Assembly: GCA_958426425.1 (NCBI GenBank)
Contig: CATZYY010000012.1
Coordinates: 1 to 30,147 of the forward strand
Source of the DNA: an uncultured Oscillospiraceae bacterium
Lineage (GTDB): Bacteria > Bacillota > Clostridia > Oscillospirales > Oscillospiraceae
DNA: 30,147 nt
Direction of reading: 5' to 3'
Shown piece by piece: positions 6,781 through 14,571 of this stretch. The notes beneath the pieces are model-generated. The model saw nothing but the letters and a program-made list of their open reading frames with translations, made no database searches and was not told where the DNA came from. The first letter of the stretch is position 1; every line of letters starts with the position of its first letter. The translations under genes and the position numbers were made by a program.

Positions 6781-8175
6781 ATGCCGTCCTTCCTCCGCCG
6801 GGAGCGGGGCTTCTACAAGCGCATGTGGATGCTGGCCCTGCCCCTGATTCTGCAAAACCTCATCACCACGTCCCTGGGCTTTGTGGACACCTTCATGGTA
6901 GGCCTGCTGGGACAAAACGAACTGTCTGCCGTCACCGCCGCCAACTCTCCCATCTTCCTGCTCCAGGTCATCATCTTCGGCCTCATGAGCGGCCTCACCG
7001 TGCTGGTGAGCCAATACTGGGGCCGGGGCGACGTGGACGCCATCAACCGCTCCATGGGCGTGGCCATGTATGCGGGAGTGGGCATTGCCCTGGCCATGGC
7101 CGCCGCCATGTTCTTCCTGCCCCGGCAGGTGATGGGCCTTGTCACCAACAACGCACTGCTCATCGAGCTGGGCATGCCGTATTTGCGGATTGTGGGCGTC
7201 AGCTACGTGTTCAACGCTGTCTCCAGCGTGTATGTGTCCATGCAGCGCAGCACGGAGCGGCCGGTGTTCGGTCTGGCGGTGTTTGCCGCCTCCATGCTGC
7301 TCAACACCTTCCTCAACTACATCCTGATTTTCGGCAAGCTGGGTGCCCCCGCCCTGGGCATCACCGGCGCCGCCATTGCCACGCTGACCTCCCGGATTGT
7401 GGAGTTTTTGATCGTGGCGGTAGCCGCAGTGGTGACCCGCCGGGTGCCTCTGCGGCCCAAGGCGCTGCTGCGGCCCGGCCGGACTATGGTGGGCAGCTTT
7501 GTCAAATACGCCTCTCCGGTCATCGTCAACGAGAGCTTCTGGGGCCTTGGCACCACGGTCATGACCGCCATCATGGGTCACATGGCCATCTCCGCTGACA
7601 TGCTGGCGGCCTACGCCATCATGGGCAACATCGACAAGTTCTCCACCGTCGCCTGCTTCGGCGTGGCGGGCGCCACCGCCGTCATCGTGGGCAAGCGGAT
7701 CGGCGAGGGCGCCGGGAGGGAGGAGGTCTACTCCCTGGGCTGCTGTTTGCTGACCGTGTCCCTGGGAGTGGGTGTGGCTGTGGCAGCCGCTCTTGCGGTG
7801 CTGCTGCCCACAGTGTTTGTGCCCTATCTCTACCCCCTGTTCCACCTGGAGGGTCTGGCACTGCGGATCGCCGTCACCATGTGCGTAGTGTATATCTGCA
7901 TGATGCCTATGAAGGCCTTTGACATCACCAACATCACCGGCCTTCTCCGGGCCGGCGGCGACGTCCGCATAGCCTCGGTCATCGACCTGGCCCCTCTGTG
8001 GGTGGTGGCGGTGCCCCTGACGGCCCTGGCGGCCTTGGCGCTGGACGCGCCGGTGACCGTGGTGTGCCTGTGCATCCAGACGGAGAACCTGTGCAAGATG
8101 CCCGTGGGCATCCTGCGGCTGCGCAGCCGCAAATGGATCAACGACATCACCCGGGGAGGAGGGCCTGTATCATGA
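6781..8175 (+). CDS. MATE family efflux transporter
   Basis: A 464-residue, very hydrophobic protein with about twelve membrane helices in two similar halves, as usual for the MATE family. These carriers export cationic drugs or metabolites in exchange for Na+ or H+. Family-typical stretches include PLILQNLITTSLGFVDTFMVGLLG near the N-terminus and ASPVIVNESFWGLGTTVMTAIMG at the start of the second half. An earlier in-frame ATG overlaps the desulfurase stop at 6736, but the start at 6781 has an AAAGGAG site 6 bases upstream and is preferred. The stop overlaps the rlmA start as ATGA. Substrate cannot be inferred. Confidence 0.9.
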   Translation: MPSFLRRERGFYKRMWMLALPLILQNLITTSLGFVDTFMVGLLGQNELSAVTAANSPIFLLQVIIFGLMSGLTVLVSQYWGRGDVDAINRSMGVAMYAGVGIALAMAAAMFFLPRQVMGLVTNNALLIELGMPYLRIVGVSYVFNAVSSVYVSMQRSTERPVFGLAVFAASMLLNTFLNYILIFGKLGAPALGITGAAIATLTSRIVEFLIVAVAAVVTRRVPLRPKALLRPGRTMVGSFVKYASPVIVNESFWGLGTTVMTAIMGHMAISADMLAAYAIMGNIDKFSTVACFGVAGATAVIVGKRIGEGAGREEVYSLGCCLLTVSLGVGVAVAAALAVLLPTVFVPYLYPLFHLEGLALRIAVTMCVVYICMMPMKAFDITNITGLLRAGGDVRIASVIDLAPLWVVAVPLTALAALALDAPVTVVCLCIQTENLCKMPVGILRLRSRKWINDITRGGGPVS

Positions 8176-8993
8176 GCCTCTTCTGCTGCCCTCTCTGTGG
8201 CGCGCCTCTGGAGCGAACGGAACATACTTACCGCTGTCCGGCGGGCCACAGCTTTGACATCGCCAAAGAGGGCTACGTCCACCTGCTGCCCCCCAACCGC
8301 AAGCACTCCGCCGCCCCCGGCGACGACAAAGAAATGGCCGCCGCAAGGCGGGAATTCCTCTCCAAGAAGTATTATAGACCACTGATGAATACCATTTGTA
8401 GTCGGATTTTGGCCCTTTCCGGCGAATCCCCCCGGATTTTGGATACCGGCTGCGGGGAGGGGTACTACACCGCCGGCGTCTACCAGGCCCTGACCGCCGC
8501 AGGGAAGCGGCCGGTTATGGCGGGTACGGACATCTCCAAATTCATCCTCCGCTATGCCGCCCGCCGGTGCCGGGCAATCGAGTTCGCCGTGGCCTCCTCC
8601 TACCGTCTGCCCCTGGGGGATGAGAGCGTGGATGTGCTGGTGAACTGCTTTTCTCCCCTGGCCCTGGAGGAGTTCCGCCGGGTCCTCCGGCCCGGGGGCG
8701 TCTTTCTCTATGTGGTGCCGGCGGCGGACCACCTGTGGCAGCTGAAGGAGGTCCTCTACGACCGGCCTTACCCCAACGAGGAGAAGGAGACGCCTTACGA
8801 GGGCTTCACGTACCGAGAGATCGTGCCGGTGGAGGACACCATCCACCTGCCCTGTCCGGCGGACATCCAGGCCCTGTACCACATGACGCCCTACTGCTGG
8901 AAGACTCCCAGAGAAGGGGCTGAACGGCTGGAGCAGTTGGAGACGCTGGACTGCCGCATCGCCTTCCGTATCCACATTTTCCATAAAAACTGA
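8172..8993 (+). CDS. rlmA: 23S rRNA (guanine-N1)-methyltransferase, RlmA family
   Basis: A 273-residue SAM-dependent methyltransferase with the RlmA layout. An N-terminal zinc knuckle (C6, C9, C22, H26) is followed by CPAGHSFDIAKEGYVHLL, a signature of this family, and a Rossmann fold whose SAM loop is LDTGCGEGYY (about 92-101). RlmA enzymes methylate G745 or G748 in helix 35 of 23S rRNA, within the exit tunnel. The G748 enzymes (RlmA-II, TlrB) contribute to tylosin-type macrolide resistance; sequence alone does not say which base is used here. The start overlaps the MATE stop (ATGA), so the two are coupled. Confidence 0.87.
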   Translation: MSLFCCPLCGAPLERTEHTYRCPAGHSFDIAKEGYVHLLPPNRKHSAAPGDDKEMAAARREFLSKKYYRPLMNTICSRILALSGESPRILDTGCGEGYYTAGVYQALTAAGKRPVMAGTDISKFILRYAARRCRAIEFAVASSYRLPLGDESVDVLVNCFSPLALEEFRRVLRPGGVFLYVVPAADHLWQLKEVLYDRPYPNEEKETPYEGFTYREIVPVEDTIHLPCPADIQALYHMTPYCWKTPREGAERLEQLETLDCRIAFRIHIFHKN

Positions 8994-9008
8994 CAGGAGG
9001 AATCCCCC

Positions 9009-9710
9009 ATGAACCCCAATCCCACCCGGGCAGCCCTGATCCTCATCGATATGGAAAACGGCTTCGTGGAGCCGGAGGGCGGCCACTGCATCCGCTTTGC
9101 CAAGTCCACTGTTCCCGCCTGCGTCCGGGCGGTGGAGACCGCCCGGGAAAAGGGGATCCCGGTGTTTTTCGTTAAGCGCATCTACCGGACCGACGGCAGC
9201 GACGTGGAGCTGACCCGGTACGCCGGCTGGGTGGCCGGAGATCGGGCCTGCGCTCCCGCCTCCACCGGCCCCAACAGCGCCCAAGCGCCGGAGGGCCTGC
9301 GGCCCCAGCCCGGGGATTACACCATTATCAAGCCCCGGTGGAGCGCCTTCTTCCAGACGGAGCTGGATCTGATTTTGCGCCGGCTGGGCGTCCGCACCGT
9401 GATTCTGGCGGGCACCACCACCCCCAACTGCGTCCGCACCACCTGCTACGACGCCATCGCCCTGGAGTACAACGCCGTGGTGCTGACGGACTGCTGTTCT
9501 TCTCAAACCGAGGAGATCCAGAGGGTGAATCTGGAAGATATGGGCCGGGCCGGCGCCATATTGATGGACAGCGCCGCCTTCCGGGACTTTGGGCCTGATA
9601 CTGTACCAGACACCTCCGCCGCCATCCGGGCGGCCATGGAGGGGGAGGCGGTTGTTCCCGAGCCCTTCACGGAGGGGCCCGACGGGGTCTTCTGGCCGGA
9701 TTTGTGGTAA
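9009..9710 (+). CDS. isochorismatase-family cysteine hydrolase
   Basis: The 233-residue protein has the fold and catalytic triad of the isochorismatase/nicotinamidase superfamily: D14 (ILIDMENGF), K108 (IIKPRWSAF) and the nucleophile C141 (AGTTTPNCVRTT), with the preceding TTP loop. Members hydrolyse amides such as nicotinamide, N-carbamoylsarcosine, ureidoacrylate or biuret, or the vinyl ether of isochorismate. The metal-site DxHxxxH of nicotinamidases is not apparent, so a PncA role is unlikely. The start follows an AGGAGG site. It is the last gene of the run from 5600 and ends 8 bases before a terminator. Substrate unknown. Confidence 0.85.
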   Translation: MNPNPTRAALILIDMENGFVEPEGGHCIRFAKSTVPACVRAVETAREKGIPVFFVKRIYRTDGSDVELTRYAGWVAGDRACAPASTGPNSAQAPEGLRPQPGDYTIIKPRWSAFFQTELDLILRRLGVRTVILAGTTTPNCVRTTCYDAIALEYNAVVLTDCCSSQTEEIQRVNLEDMGRAGAILMDSAAFRDFGPDTVPDTSAAIRAAMEGEAVVPEPFTEGPDGVFWPDLW

Positions 9711-9717
9711 GATCAAC

Positions 9718-9755
9718 GGAGCCCCTGCCAAAAATCGGCAGGGGCTCCATTTTTG
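9718..9755 (+). terminator. intrinsic terminator after the isochorismatase-like gene
   Basis: Perfect 12-bp stem GGAGCCCCTGCC/GGCAGGGGCTCC (9718-9729 and 9737-9748), then ATTTTTG. It also lies 11 bases beyond the stop of the convergent ABC-F gene, where the U-run on the other strand is poor. It is therefore a good plus-strand terminator and a weak minus-strand one. Confidence 0.88.
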
Positions 9756-9758
9756 TGT

Positions 9759-11246
9759 TTACCCCAGCTCCACGGTTCGGGTGGCCACGGTGTCGCAGAA
9801 GCGGCCGTCGTGCTCCACCAGCAAAAGGGTGGGCCGGCAGGCGAGAATCAGTTCCTCCAGCTGTATCCGGCTCAGCACATCCACATAGTTCAGCGGCTCG
9901 TCCCAGATGTAAAGGTCTGCCTCCTCACAGAGACTGGCGGCCAGCAATACCTTCTTTTTCTGACCGGCGCTGTATGCGCACAGGTCCTTTTCAAACTGGG
10001 ACCGGGGAAAGTCCAGCTTCCGCAGGACCGTGTGGAACCGGGTGGGGTCCAGCCTCCGGGCCCGGATGAAATCCGAAAGGCTGCCTTCCAGATGGTCCGC
10101 GTTCTGGCGCACCTGGGAGATCACCAGACCGCTGCGCCGTTCCACCTGTCCGGCGGCGGGTTCCAGTTCCCCCAGCACCAGCCGCAGCAGGCTGGTTTTG
10201 CCGCAGCCGTTGGGCCCCCGGAGGGCAATCCGCTCCCCGGAACATACCGCAAAGGTGACCCCGGCGCACACGGTGCGGTTATCATAAGCGATGGATACCT
10301 CCCGCAGCTCTATGAGTCGCCGCCCCGGCGGACTGCTCCGGGGCCGCAGCAGCAGGGTCTCCTGTTTTTCCGCGTCCCGCAGCAGGCCGGCCTTCTCCTC
10401 CGCGGCCTCCTCCCGCCGCCGCTGGATGGCCTTGGACCGCTTCATCATCTTGGCCGCCTGATGGCCCACGTAGCCCCGGTCCGCCGCCTTGGCGCCGGTC
10501 TTGTCCACGCCGAATTTGCCCTGTTCCGTCCGGTCGGACCAGGCGGAGGCCCGGCGGGCCGCCTCATTCAGACGGCGGATGTCCTTTTGCAGTTTTTCCT
10601 GCCGGGCCTGTTCAAAGGCAATCTGCTGTTGGTGGTTCTCCCACCAGACGGAAAAACTCCCTCGCCGTACCTGGGCGCCGGTGGGGGTCAGGGCCAGGGT
10701 GTGGTCCGTGCAGCGGTCCAGAAAGTCCCGGTCATGGGACACCAGCAGAAAGCCCCGTTTCCGGGTCAGGTATGCCGCCAGCTTCCGCCGGCCCTCCAGG
10801 TCCAGATGGTTGGTAGGCTCGTCGATCAGAGGGTAGGCGTCCCGGCGCAGGAACAGAGCGGCTAACAGTACCCGGGTCCGCTCTCCCGGAGAGAGTGTGG
10901 AGAAAGGGCGGTCCAGAAGCTCCAGGGGCAGGTCCAGCAGACCCAGCTCCCGCTGGAGCTGCCAGTCCTCCGCCTCCGGCGCGGCGGCAGCCGCCACGGC
11001 CTGGACCGTGTCCTCCGGCTGCGCCACCGGATAGGGAAAGTACACCGGCTCCACAGAGGCGGTGATGGTGCCGCCGTAGGGATAAGCCCCGGACAGAAGC
11101 CGCAGCAGGGTGGTTTTACCCCGGCCGTTGCGGCCGGTGAAGCCCAGCTTCCAGTCGGTATCCAGCTGGAGGGTCAGACCCTCAAACACCGGCTGGGGAC
11201 TGCCCTCATAGGAAAAGGTCAAATCAGAAACTTCGATCAGCGACAT
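9759..11246 (-). CDS. Lsa-family ABC-F ribosomal protection protein
   Basis: A soluble 495-residue protein with two ABC ATPase domains and no membrane helices. Domain 1 has GRNGRGKT (38-45), an LSPGE signature (118-122) and DEPTNHLD (142-149). Domain 2 has GPNGCGKT (344-351), SAGQKKK (426-432) and DEPLNYVD (449-456). The linker contains WWENHQQQ, SAWSDRTE and DRGYVGHQAAKMMKRSK (about 201-272), the combination seen in Lsa/Vga-type proteins. These bind the ribosomal E site and dislodge lincosamides, streptogramin A and pleuromutilins. The start at 11246 has an AGGAGG site. The frame stays open upstream, but no ribosome site supports a longer form. A leader with a terminator precedes it, as in other inducible ABC-F genes. 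Resistance spectrum is not predictable here. Confidence 0.88.
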   Translation of the reverse strand: MSLIEVSDLTFSYEGSPQPVFEGLTLQLDTDWKLGFTGRNGRGKTTLLRLLSGAYPYGGTITASVEPVYFPYPVAQPEDTVQAVAAAAAPEAEDWQLQRELGLLDLPLELLDRPFSTLSPGERTRVLLAALFLRRDAYPLIDEPTNHLDLEGRRKLAAYLTRKRGFLLVSHDRDFLDRCTDHTLALTPTGAQVRRGSFSVWWENHQQQIAFEQARQEKLQKDIRRLNEAARRASAWSDRTEQGKFGVDKTGAKAADRGYVGHQAAKMMKRSKAIQRRREEAAEEKAGLLRDAEKQETLLLRPRSSPPGRRLIELREVSIAYDNRTVCAGVTFAVCSGERIALRGPNGCGKTSLLRLVLGELEPAAGQVERRSGLVISQVRQNADHLEGSLSDFIRARRLDPTRFHTVLRKLDFPRSQFEKDLCAYSAGQKKKVLLAASLCEEADLYIWDEPLNYVDVLSRIQLEELILACRPTLLLVEHDGRFCDTVATRTVELG

Positions 11247-11485
11247 GGCTGTGGTCCTCCTATCAAAAATAAGATGGCCGCGGGAAAGGCATTCCTCTCC
11301 CGCGGCCGGACGCACAGCCACGCAGCCTCCGCCAGGGCGGCGGAGGTCCGTATCCCAAGGTCCGGGAAGGGAGCGACAGCATTCCTGCGGGCGCACGGCG
11401 CCGGGACGGCCCTTGTCCGTCCGTTTTCCGTGCAAATCTCACAGGTCAGCTGCGCATCTTCCCACCCCTTCGCTTGATTTCTCCT
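11247..11485 (-). promoter_or_regulatory. structured leader of the ABC-F gene, probable attenuator
   Basis: The 239 bases between the kinase stop and the ABC-F start can fold on the minus strand into a GCACGG/CCGTGC stem enclosing GGACGG/CCGTCC, then CCTCCGCC/GGCGGAGG, then the terminator at 11264-11307. An AAAGGAG site overlaps the kinase stop, and a second SD-like AAGGGG lies 7 bases before an ATG that opens only a three-codon frame (M-R-S-stop). That is a possible, weak, leader peptide. The stretch 11363-11371 could pair with the 5' arm and loop start of the terminator (8 of 9 pairs, one G-U) as an antiterminator. No SigA promoter was convincing in this stretch. Confidence 0.55.
11264..11307 (-). 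terminator. intrinsic terminator in the ABC-F leader
   Basis: On the minus strand a 10-bp perfect stem GGCCGCGGGA/TCCCGCGGCC (loop of 12) is followed by ATCTTATTTTT, then immediately by the AGGAGG ribosome site of the ABC-F gene. Its position between leader and ribosome site fits an on/off attenuation switch. Confidence 0.8.
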
Positions 11486-13177
11486 TTATGATACCACGCC
11501 ACCGCCGCCGGCGCAATCCTGATTTTCCGCCGGTGGGAAGGTGACGGTAAAGGTGCTTCCTATGCCCTCCCGGCTCTCCAGGCTCACCCGGGCGCCCAGG
11601 TAGGCGGCTCCGTGCTTAACAATGGACAACCCCAGTCCCGTTCCGCCGCCGGAGTGGCTCTTGTCTACCCGGTAGAACCGCTCGAACACCCGCTCCTGGG
11701 CCTCCCGGGGGATGCCCACGCCGGTGTCCGCCACCCGGACCCGGGCACCGCCGGGGGCGTCGTCCACCGTGACGGTGACGCTGCCGCCGGGCCGGTTGTA
11801 GACCACGGCGTTGTCACAAAGGTTGTAGAGAATCTCCTCCACGATCCGGGGCACGCTCCGGACCACGGCTCCGCCGCCGGTCAGGGACAGGGTCACCTGC
11901 TTTTGCTCCGCCGCCTCTGCCAGCCGGTCCAGCACCCGCCGGGCCACAGCACACAGGTCCACATCCTCCCGGGGGCCCACATCACCGCCCTCATCCAGCC
12001 GGGACAATCGGATGATGTCGTTGACCAGGGTGATGAGCCGCTGGGTCTGGCGGTGGATGTTGCCGGCAAAGTGTGTGATATCCGCCGGGGCCACCATGCC
12101 GCTCTCCAGAAGCTCTGAAGTGCCCAGAATGGAGGTCAGAGGCGTTTTCAGCTCATGGGAGACGTTGGCGGTGAACTCCCGCCGCAGGGCCTCCCGCCGC
12201 TCCTTCTCCGTTACATCCAGGATCATCAGCACCGCTCCGGTTGTCTGGCCCTCCTCCTCCGCGGGGCTGGCAATGACCTGCCGGCAGGTGTCCCGGCCCT
12301 CCAGCAGCACCTCGCAGCGGCGGCCCGCCAGGGCCTCCTCCACGCAGCGGCGGAAGGGGGCCTCCCGGTTCAGGGCATAGACGCTCTCGCCTTCCGGCGC
12401 TCCCTGGGCACCCAGCAGCCGCGCCGCCGCCGGGTTGCAGGACAGGACCCTGGTCTGCTGATCCACCGCCACGAAACCCTCGCTCATGTTCTCTGTCAGG
12501 GCGGAAAATTCCTCCTGCCGCCGCCGCAGGTCCTCCATTTGGCGGTGGATTTGCCGCTGCTGACTGCGGATCTTGCTCAGCAGGGGGGACAGCTCCTCGT
12601 AGCAGACCGCATCCGCCGGGGCATCCAGGTCCAGGGCGTTGATGGGAGCTACCAGATCCCGCGCCACCCGGGAGGCCAGAATGGCCGCCAGGGCCGCCGC
12701 CAGCAGCATCATCAGCGCTACGGGCTGCAATGCCTGGAGCACCAGTACCCACACGGTATACTGGGTATCGGAAACCCGGAGCACGGACCCGTCGTCAAGG
12801 CGCAGGGCGTAGTAAATGGTCTTTTGGGCCAGGGTGTCGGAATAGCGGACAGCGCTGCCGCTGCCGCCCAGCAGGGCCTGGCGGACCTCCTGACGGCCGG
12901 CGTGATTCTCCATGGCGGCAGCATCCTCCCAGCTGTCCCAGAGAACGGTGCCGTCGGCGGCGATCCAGGTGATCCGGCTGTCTTCAGGCAGACCGTCTTT
13001 CAGATAAGAGGTTCCGGTCTGCTCCACTCCATGGGCAATGTATGTGGTGCGGCTGCGCAGCTCCTGCTCCATCCGATCCTGAAAGTATCCGTAGAGCACG
13101 CCGGTCACCAATACCAAACTGGCCGCAAGCACGATCAGGGATACCCCCAGGATGGAGCGGAAAATCCGTTTTGTCAT
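11486..13177 (-). CDS. phoR: PhoR-like sensor histidine kinase
   Basis: A 563-residue membrane kinase with helices at about 8-30 and 143-168 enclosing a roughly 110-residue extracellular sensor. A short HAMP-like segment follows, then a PAS domain (about 224-325), a HisKA dimerisation domain with the phosphoacceptor H341 (NVSHELKTPLTSI), and a HATPase domain with an N box (NLCDNAVVYN), a G1 box (DTGVGI) and a G2 box (GGTGLGLSIVK). The domain order matches PhoR of Gram-positive bacteria, which phosphorylates PhoB/PhoP when phosphate is scarce. The start is 12 bases after the regulator stop, with a ribosome site overlapping that stop. It is the last gene of the pst operon; assignment as PhoR rests on this context and domain order. 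Confidence 0.85.
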   Translation of the reverse strand: MTKRIFRSILGVSLIVLAASLVLVTGVLYGYFQDRMEQELRSRTTYIAHGVEQTGTSYLKDGLPEDSRITWIAADGTVLWDSWEDAAAMENHAGRQEVRQALLGGSGSAVRYSDTLAQKTIYYALRLDDGSVLRVSDTQYTVWVLVLQALQPVALMMLLAAALAAILASRVARDLVAPINALDLDAPADAVCYEELSPLLSKIRSQQRQIHRQMEDLRRRQEEFSALTENMSEGFVAVDQQTRVLSCNPAAARLLGAQGAPEGESVYALNREAPFRRCVEEALAGRRCEVLLEGRDTCRQVIASPAEEEGQTTGAVLMILDVTEKERREALRREFTANVSHELKTPLTSILGTSELLESGMVAPADITHFAGNIHRQTQRLITLVNDIIRLSRLDEGGDVGPREDVDLCAVARRVLDRLAEAAEQKQVTLSLTGGGAVVRSVPRIVEEILYNLCDNAVVYNRPGGSVTVTVDDAPGGARVRVADTGVGIPREAQERVFERFYRVDKSHSGGGTGLGLSIVKHGAAYLGARVSLESREGIGSTFTVTFPPAENQDCAGGGGVVS

Positions 13178-13189
13178 GGTTCCGCCTCC

Positions 13190-13855
13190 TTAAGCCTCAC
13201 TGATCTTGTAGCCGTAGCCCCGGACGGTTTCGATATACGCGCCCGCCGGCCCCAGCTTCTGCCGCAGGGTTCGCATATGCACATCCACGGTACGGCTCTC
13301 GCCGGTAAAGGCATACCCCCAGACCTGCTGAATCAAAATCTCCCGGGAGAGGACCCGGCCCCGACTGCGCAGCAGGAGGCACAGAACCTCGAACTCCTTC
13401 TGGGTCAGGGCTACCTCCCGCCCCTCTACATGGACGGTGTGACGGTCCGGGTCCACCTCCAGGCACCCCAGACGCAGGGGACCGCCGGTCCGCTCCGTCC
13501 GCCGCAGCAGGGCCCGAATGCGGGAGAGCAGCTCCATCATGCCAAAGGGCTTGGCCACGTAATCGTCGGCGCCGCTGTCCAGCCCCAGGACCTTGTCATA
13601 CTCGGTGCCCTTGGCGGTCAGCATAATGACCGGCACCGACGCGGTGGAGGGGGCGGAGCGGAGCTTTTTCAGGACGGACAGGCCGTCCTCCTCCGGCAGC
13701 ATGATATCCAGCAGCACCAGAGAGGGGACGGCTTGGCCCACCGCCTGCCAGAATGCCGAGGGCAGGCCGAAGCCCCGGGCCTCCAGCCCCTGGCTGTTGA
13801 GACTGTATATCACAAAATCCCGGATACTGTCGTCGTCTTCCAGTAAGTAGATCAT
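13190..13855 (-). CDS. phoB: PhoB-like OmpR-family response regulator
   Basis: A 221-residue regulator. The receiver domain has acidic residues D7-D9, the phosphorylated D50 (LVLLDIMLPEEDG) and K102 (AKPFG). The C-terminal winged helix (about 128-220) contains LTQKEFEVLCLLL and SRTVDVHMRTLRQKLG. It should bind 11-bp direct repeats as a dimer; such repeats lie upstream of pstS (18891-18934) and htrA (27996-28033). It has its own AGGAGG site and sits 48 bases after the HD-domain gene, with a small hairpin in the gap. Naming it PhoB rests on its place in the pst operon with a PhoR-like kinase. Confidence 0.87.
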   Translation of the reverse strand: MIYLLEDDDSIRDFVIYSLNSQGLEARGFGLPSAFWQAVGQAVPSLVLLDIMLPEEDGLSVLKKLRSAPSTASVPVIMLTAKGTEYDKVLGLDSGADDYVAKPFGMMELLSRIRALLRRTERTGGPLRLGCLEVDPDRHTVHVEGREVALTQKEFEVLCLLLRSRGRVLSREILIQQVWGYAFTGESRTVDVHMRTLRQKLGPAGAYIETVRGYGYKISEA

Positions 13856-13883
13856 GGGTCTCCTCCTATGTGAAATGGGGTCG

Positions 13884-13903
13884 GGCCGGGGGACTCCCCG
13901 GCC
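13884..13903 (-). other. intergenic hairpin between the HD-domain gene and phoB
   Basis: Perfect 8-bp stem GGCCGGGG/CCCCGGCC with a 4-base loop, abutting the stop codon of the HD-domain gene. There is no U-run, so it is not a classical terminator. It may protect the upstream message or lower expression of the two-component genes. Confidence 0.6.
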
Positions 13904-14563
13904 TCAGACCACCCGCTGACCGTTGATGGTCAGCCGGAACTGGAGCGCCAGCTTCTCCGCCGCCTTGCGGCACAAAAGCATCCGGCCCAGAAAAATCTCA
14001 AAATAGTCCATGACGGAGCCGTACTGGGTGTCCACCTTCAGCACCAGCTCCACCAGCCCCTTTTCCGGCGCAATCTCCAGCCGGGAGGACTCCACCGAGT
14101 AGTTGACCCGGTCGTGGATGTCAAAGGAGGACAGGTCCCGGTTCCGGACCCGACTGCGGCGCACGTCGGACTTGTCCGCCAGAATCAGCGCCGCAGCCAC
14201 GGGGTTCACCGGCACGCCGGTGCCCTCGTCATGGTTGCCGATGGCGGAGACCACGGTGGCGATCTCGTCGGGGTCCATGCCCATTCGGTCCAGAATCCGG
14301 AAGGCCATGACTGCCCCGGACTGAGAGTGGTCCACCCGGTTGACCAGATTGCCGATGTCGTGGAGATAGCCGGCAATCCGGGCCAGTTCCGCTGTTCGCT
14401 CCTCATGCCCCAGGGCGGTAAGAATCCGGGCCGCTTTTTCACCCACGGCGGTTACATGGGCAAAGCTGTGCTCCGTGAAGCCCAGAGCGCCCAGGGTCTC
14501 GTCCGCCCGACGGATATAGGTGGTCACAGCGTGGTCCTGCCGCACGTCCTGATACGTTACCAT
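13904..14563 (-). CDS. HD-domain phosphohydrolase within the pst-pho operon
   Basis: A soluble 219-residue protein with an HD-superfamily metal site: H36 (HSFAHV), H68-D69 (GYLHDIG) and D130 (ILADKSDV), plus an extra H111-D112 (IGNHDEG). HD proteins of this kind hydrolyse phosphate esters such as nucleotides or cyclic dinucleotides; the substrate here is unknown. The C-terminal part (about 150-219) resembles no domain I can name. The ATG at 14563 is preferred to a longer frame because GAGGAA precedes it, and it starts 8 bases after the phoU stop. Its place between phoU and phoB suggests a link to phosphate sensing, which is an inference. Confidence 0.78.
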   Translation of the reverse strand: MVTYQDVRQDHAVTTYIRRADETLGALGFTEHSFAHVTAVGEKAARILTALGHEERTAELARIAGYLHDIGNLVNRVDHSQSGAVMAFRILDRMGMDPDEIATVVSAIGNHDEGTGVPVNPVAAALILADKSDVRRSRVRNRDLSSFDIHDRVNYSVESSRLEIAPEKGLVELVLKVDTQYGSVMDYFEIFLGRMLLCRKAAEKLALQFRLTINGQRVV

Positions 14564-14571
14564 GATATTCC

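Noticed and set aside
7830..9731. 633-codon minus-strand frame opposite MATE, rlmA and the isochorismatase gene
   Set aside because: It is antisense to three well-supported genes and its translation is low-complexity Gly/Arg/Pro. It is a high-GC shadow frame.
11247..11435. 63-codon in-frame N-terminal extension of the ABC-F gene
   Set aside because: It would translate through the leader terminator, while the AGGAGG site lies directly before the shorter start and that start matches the family N-terminus.
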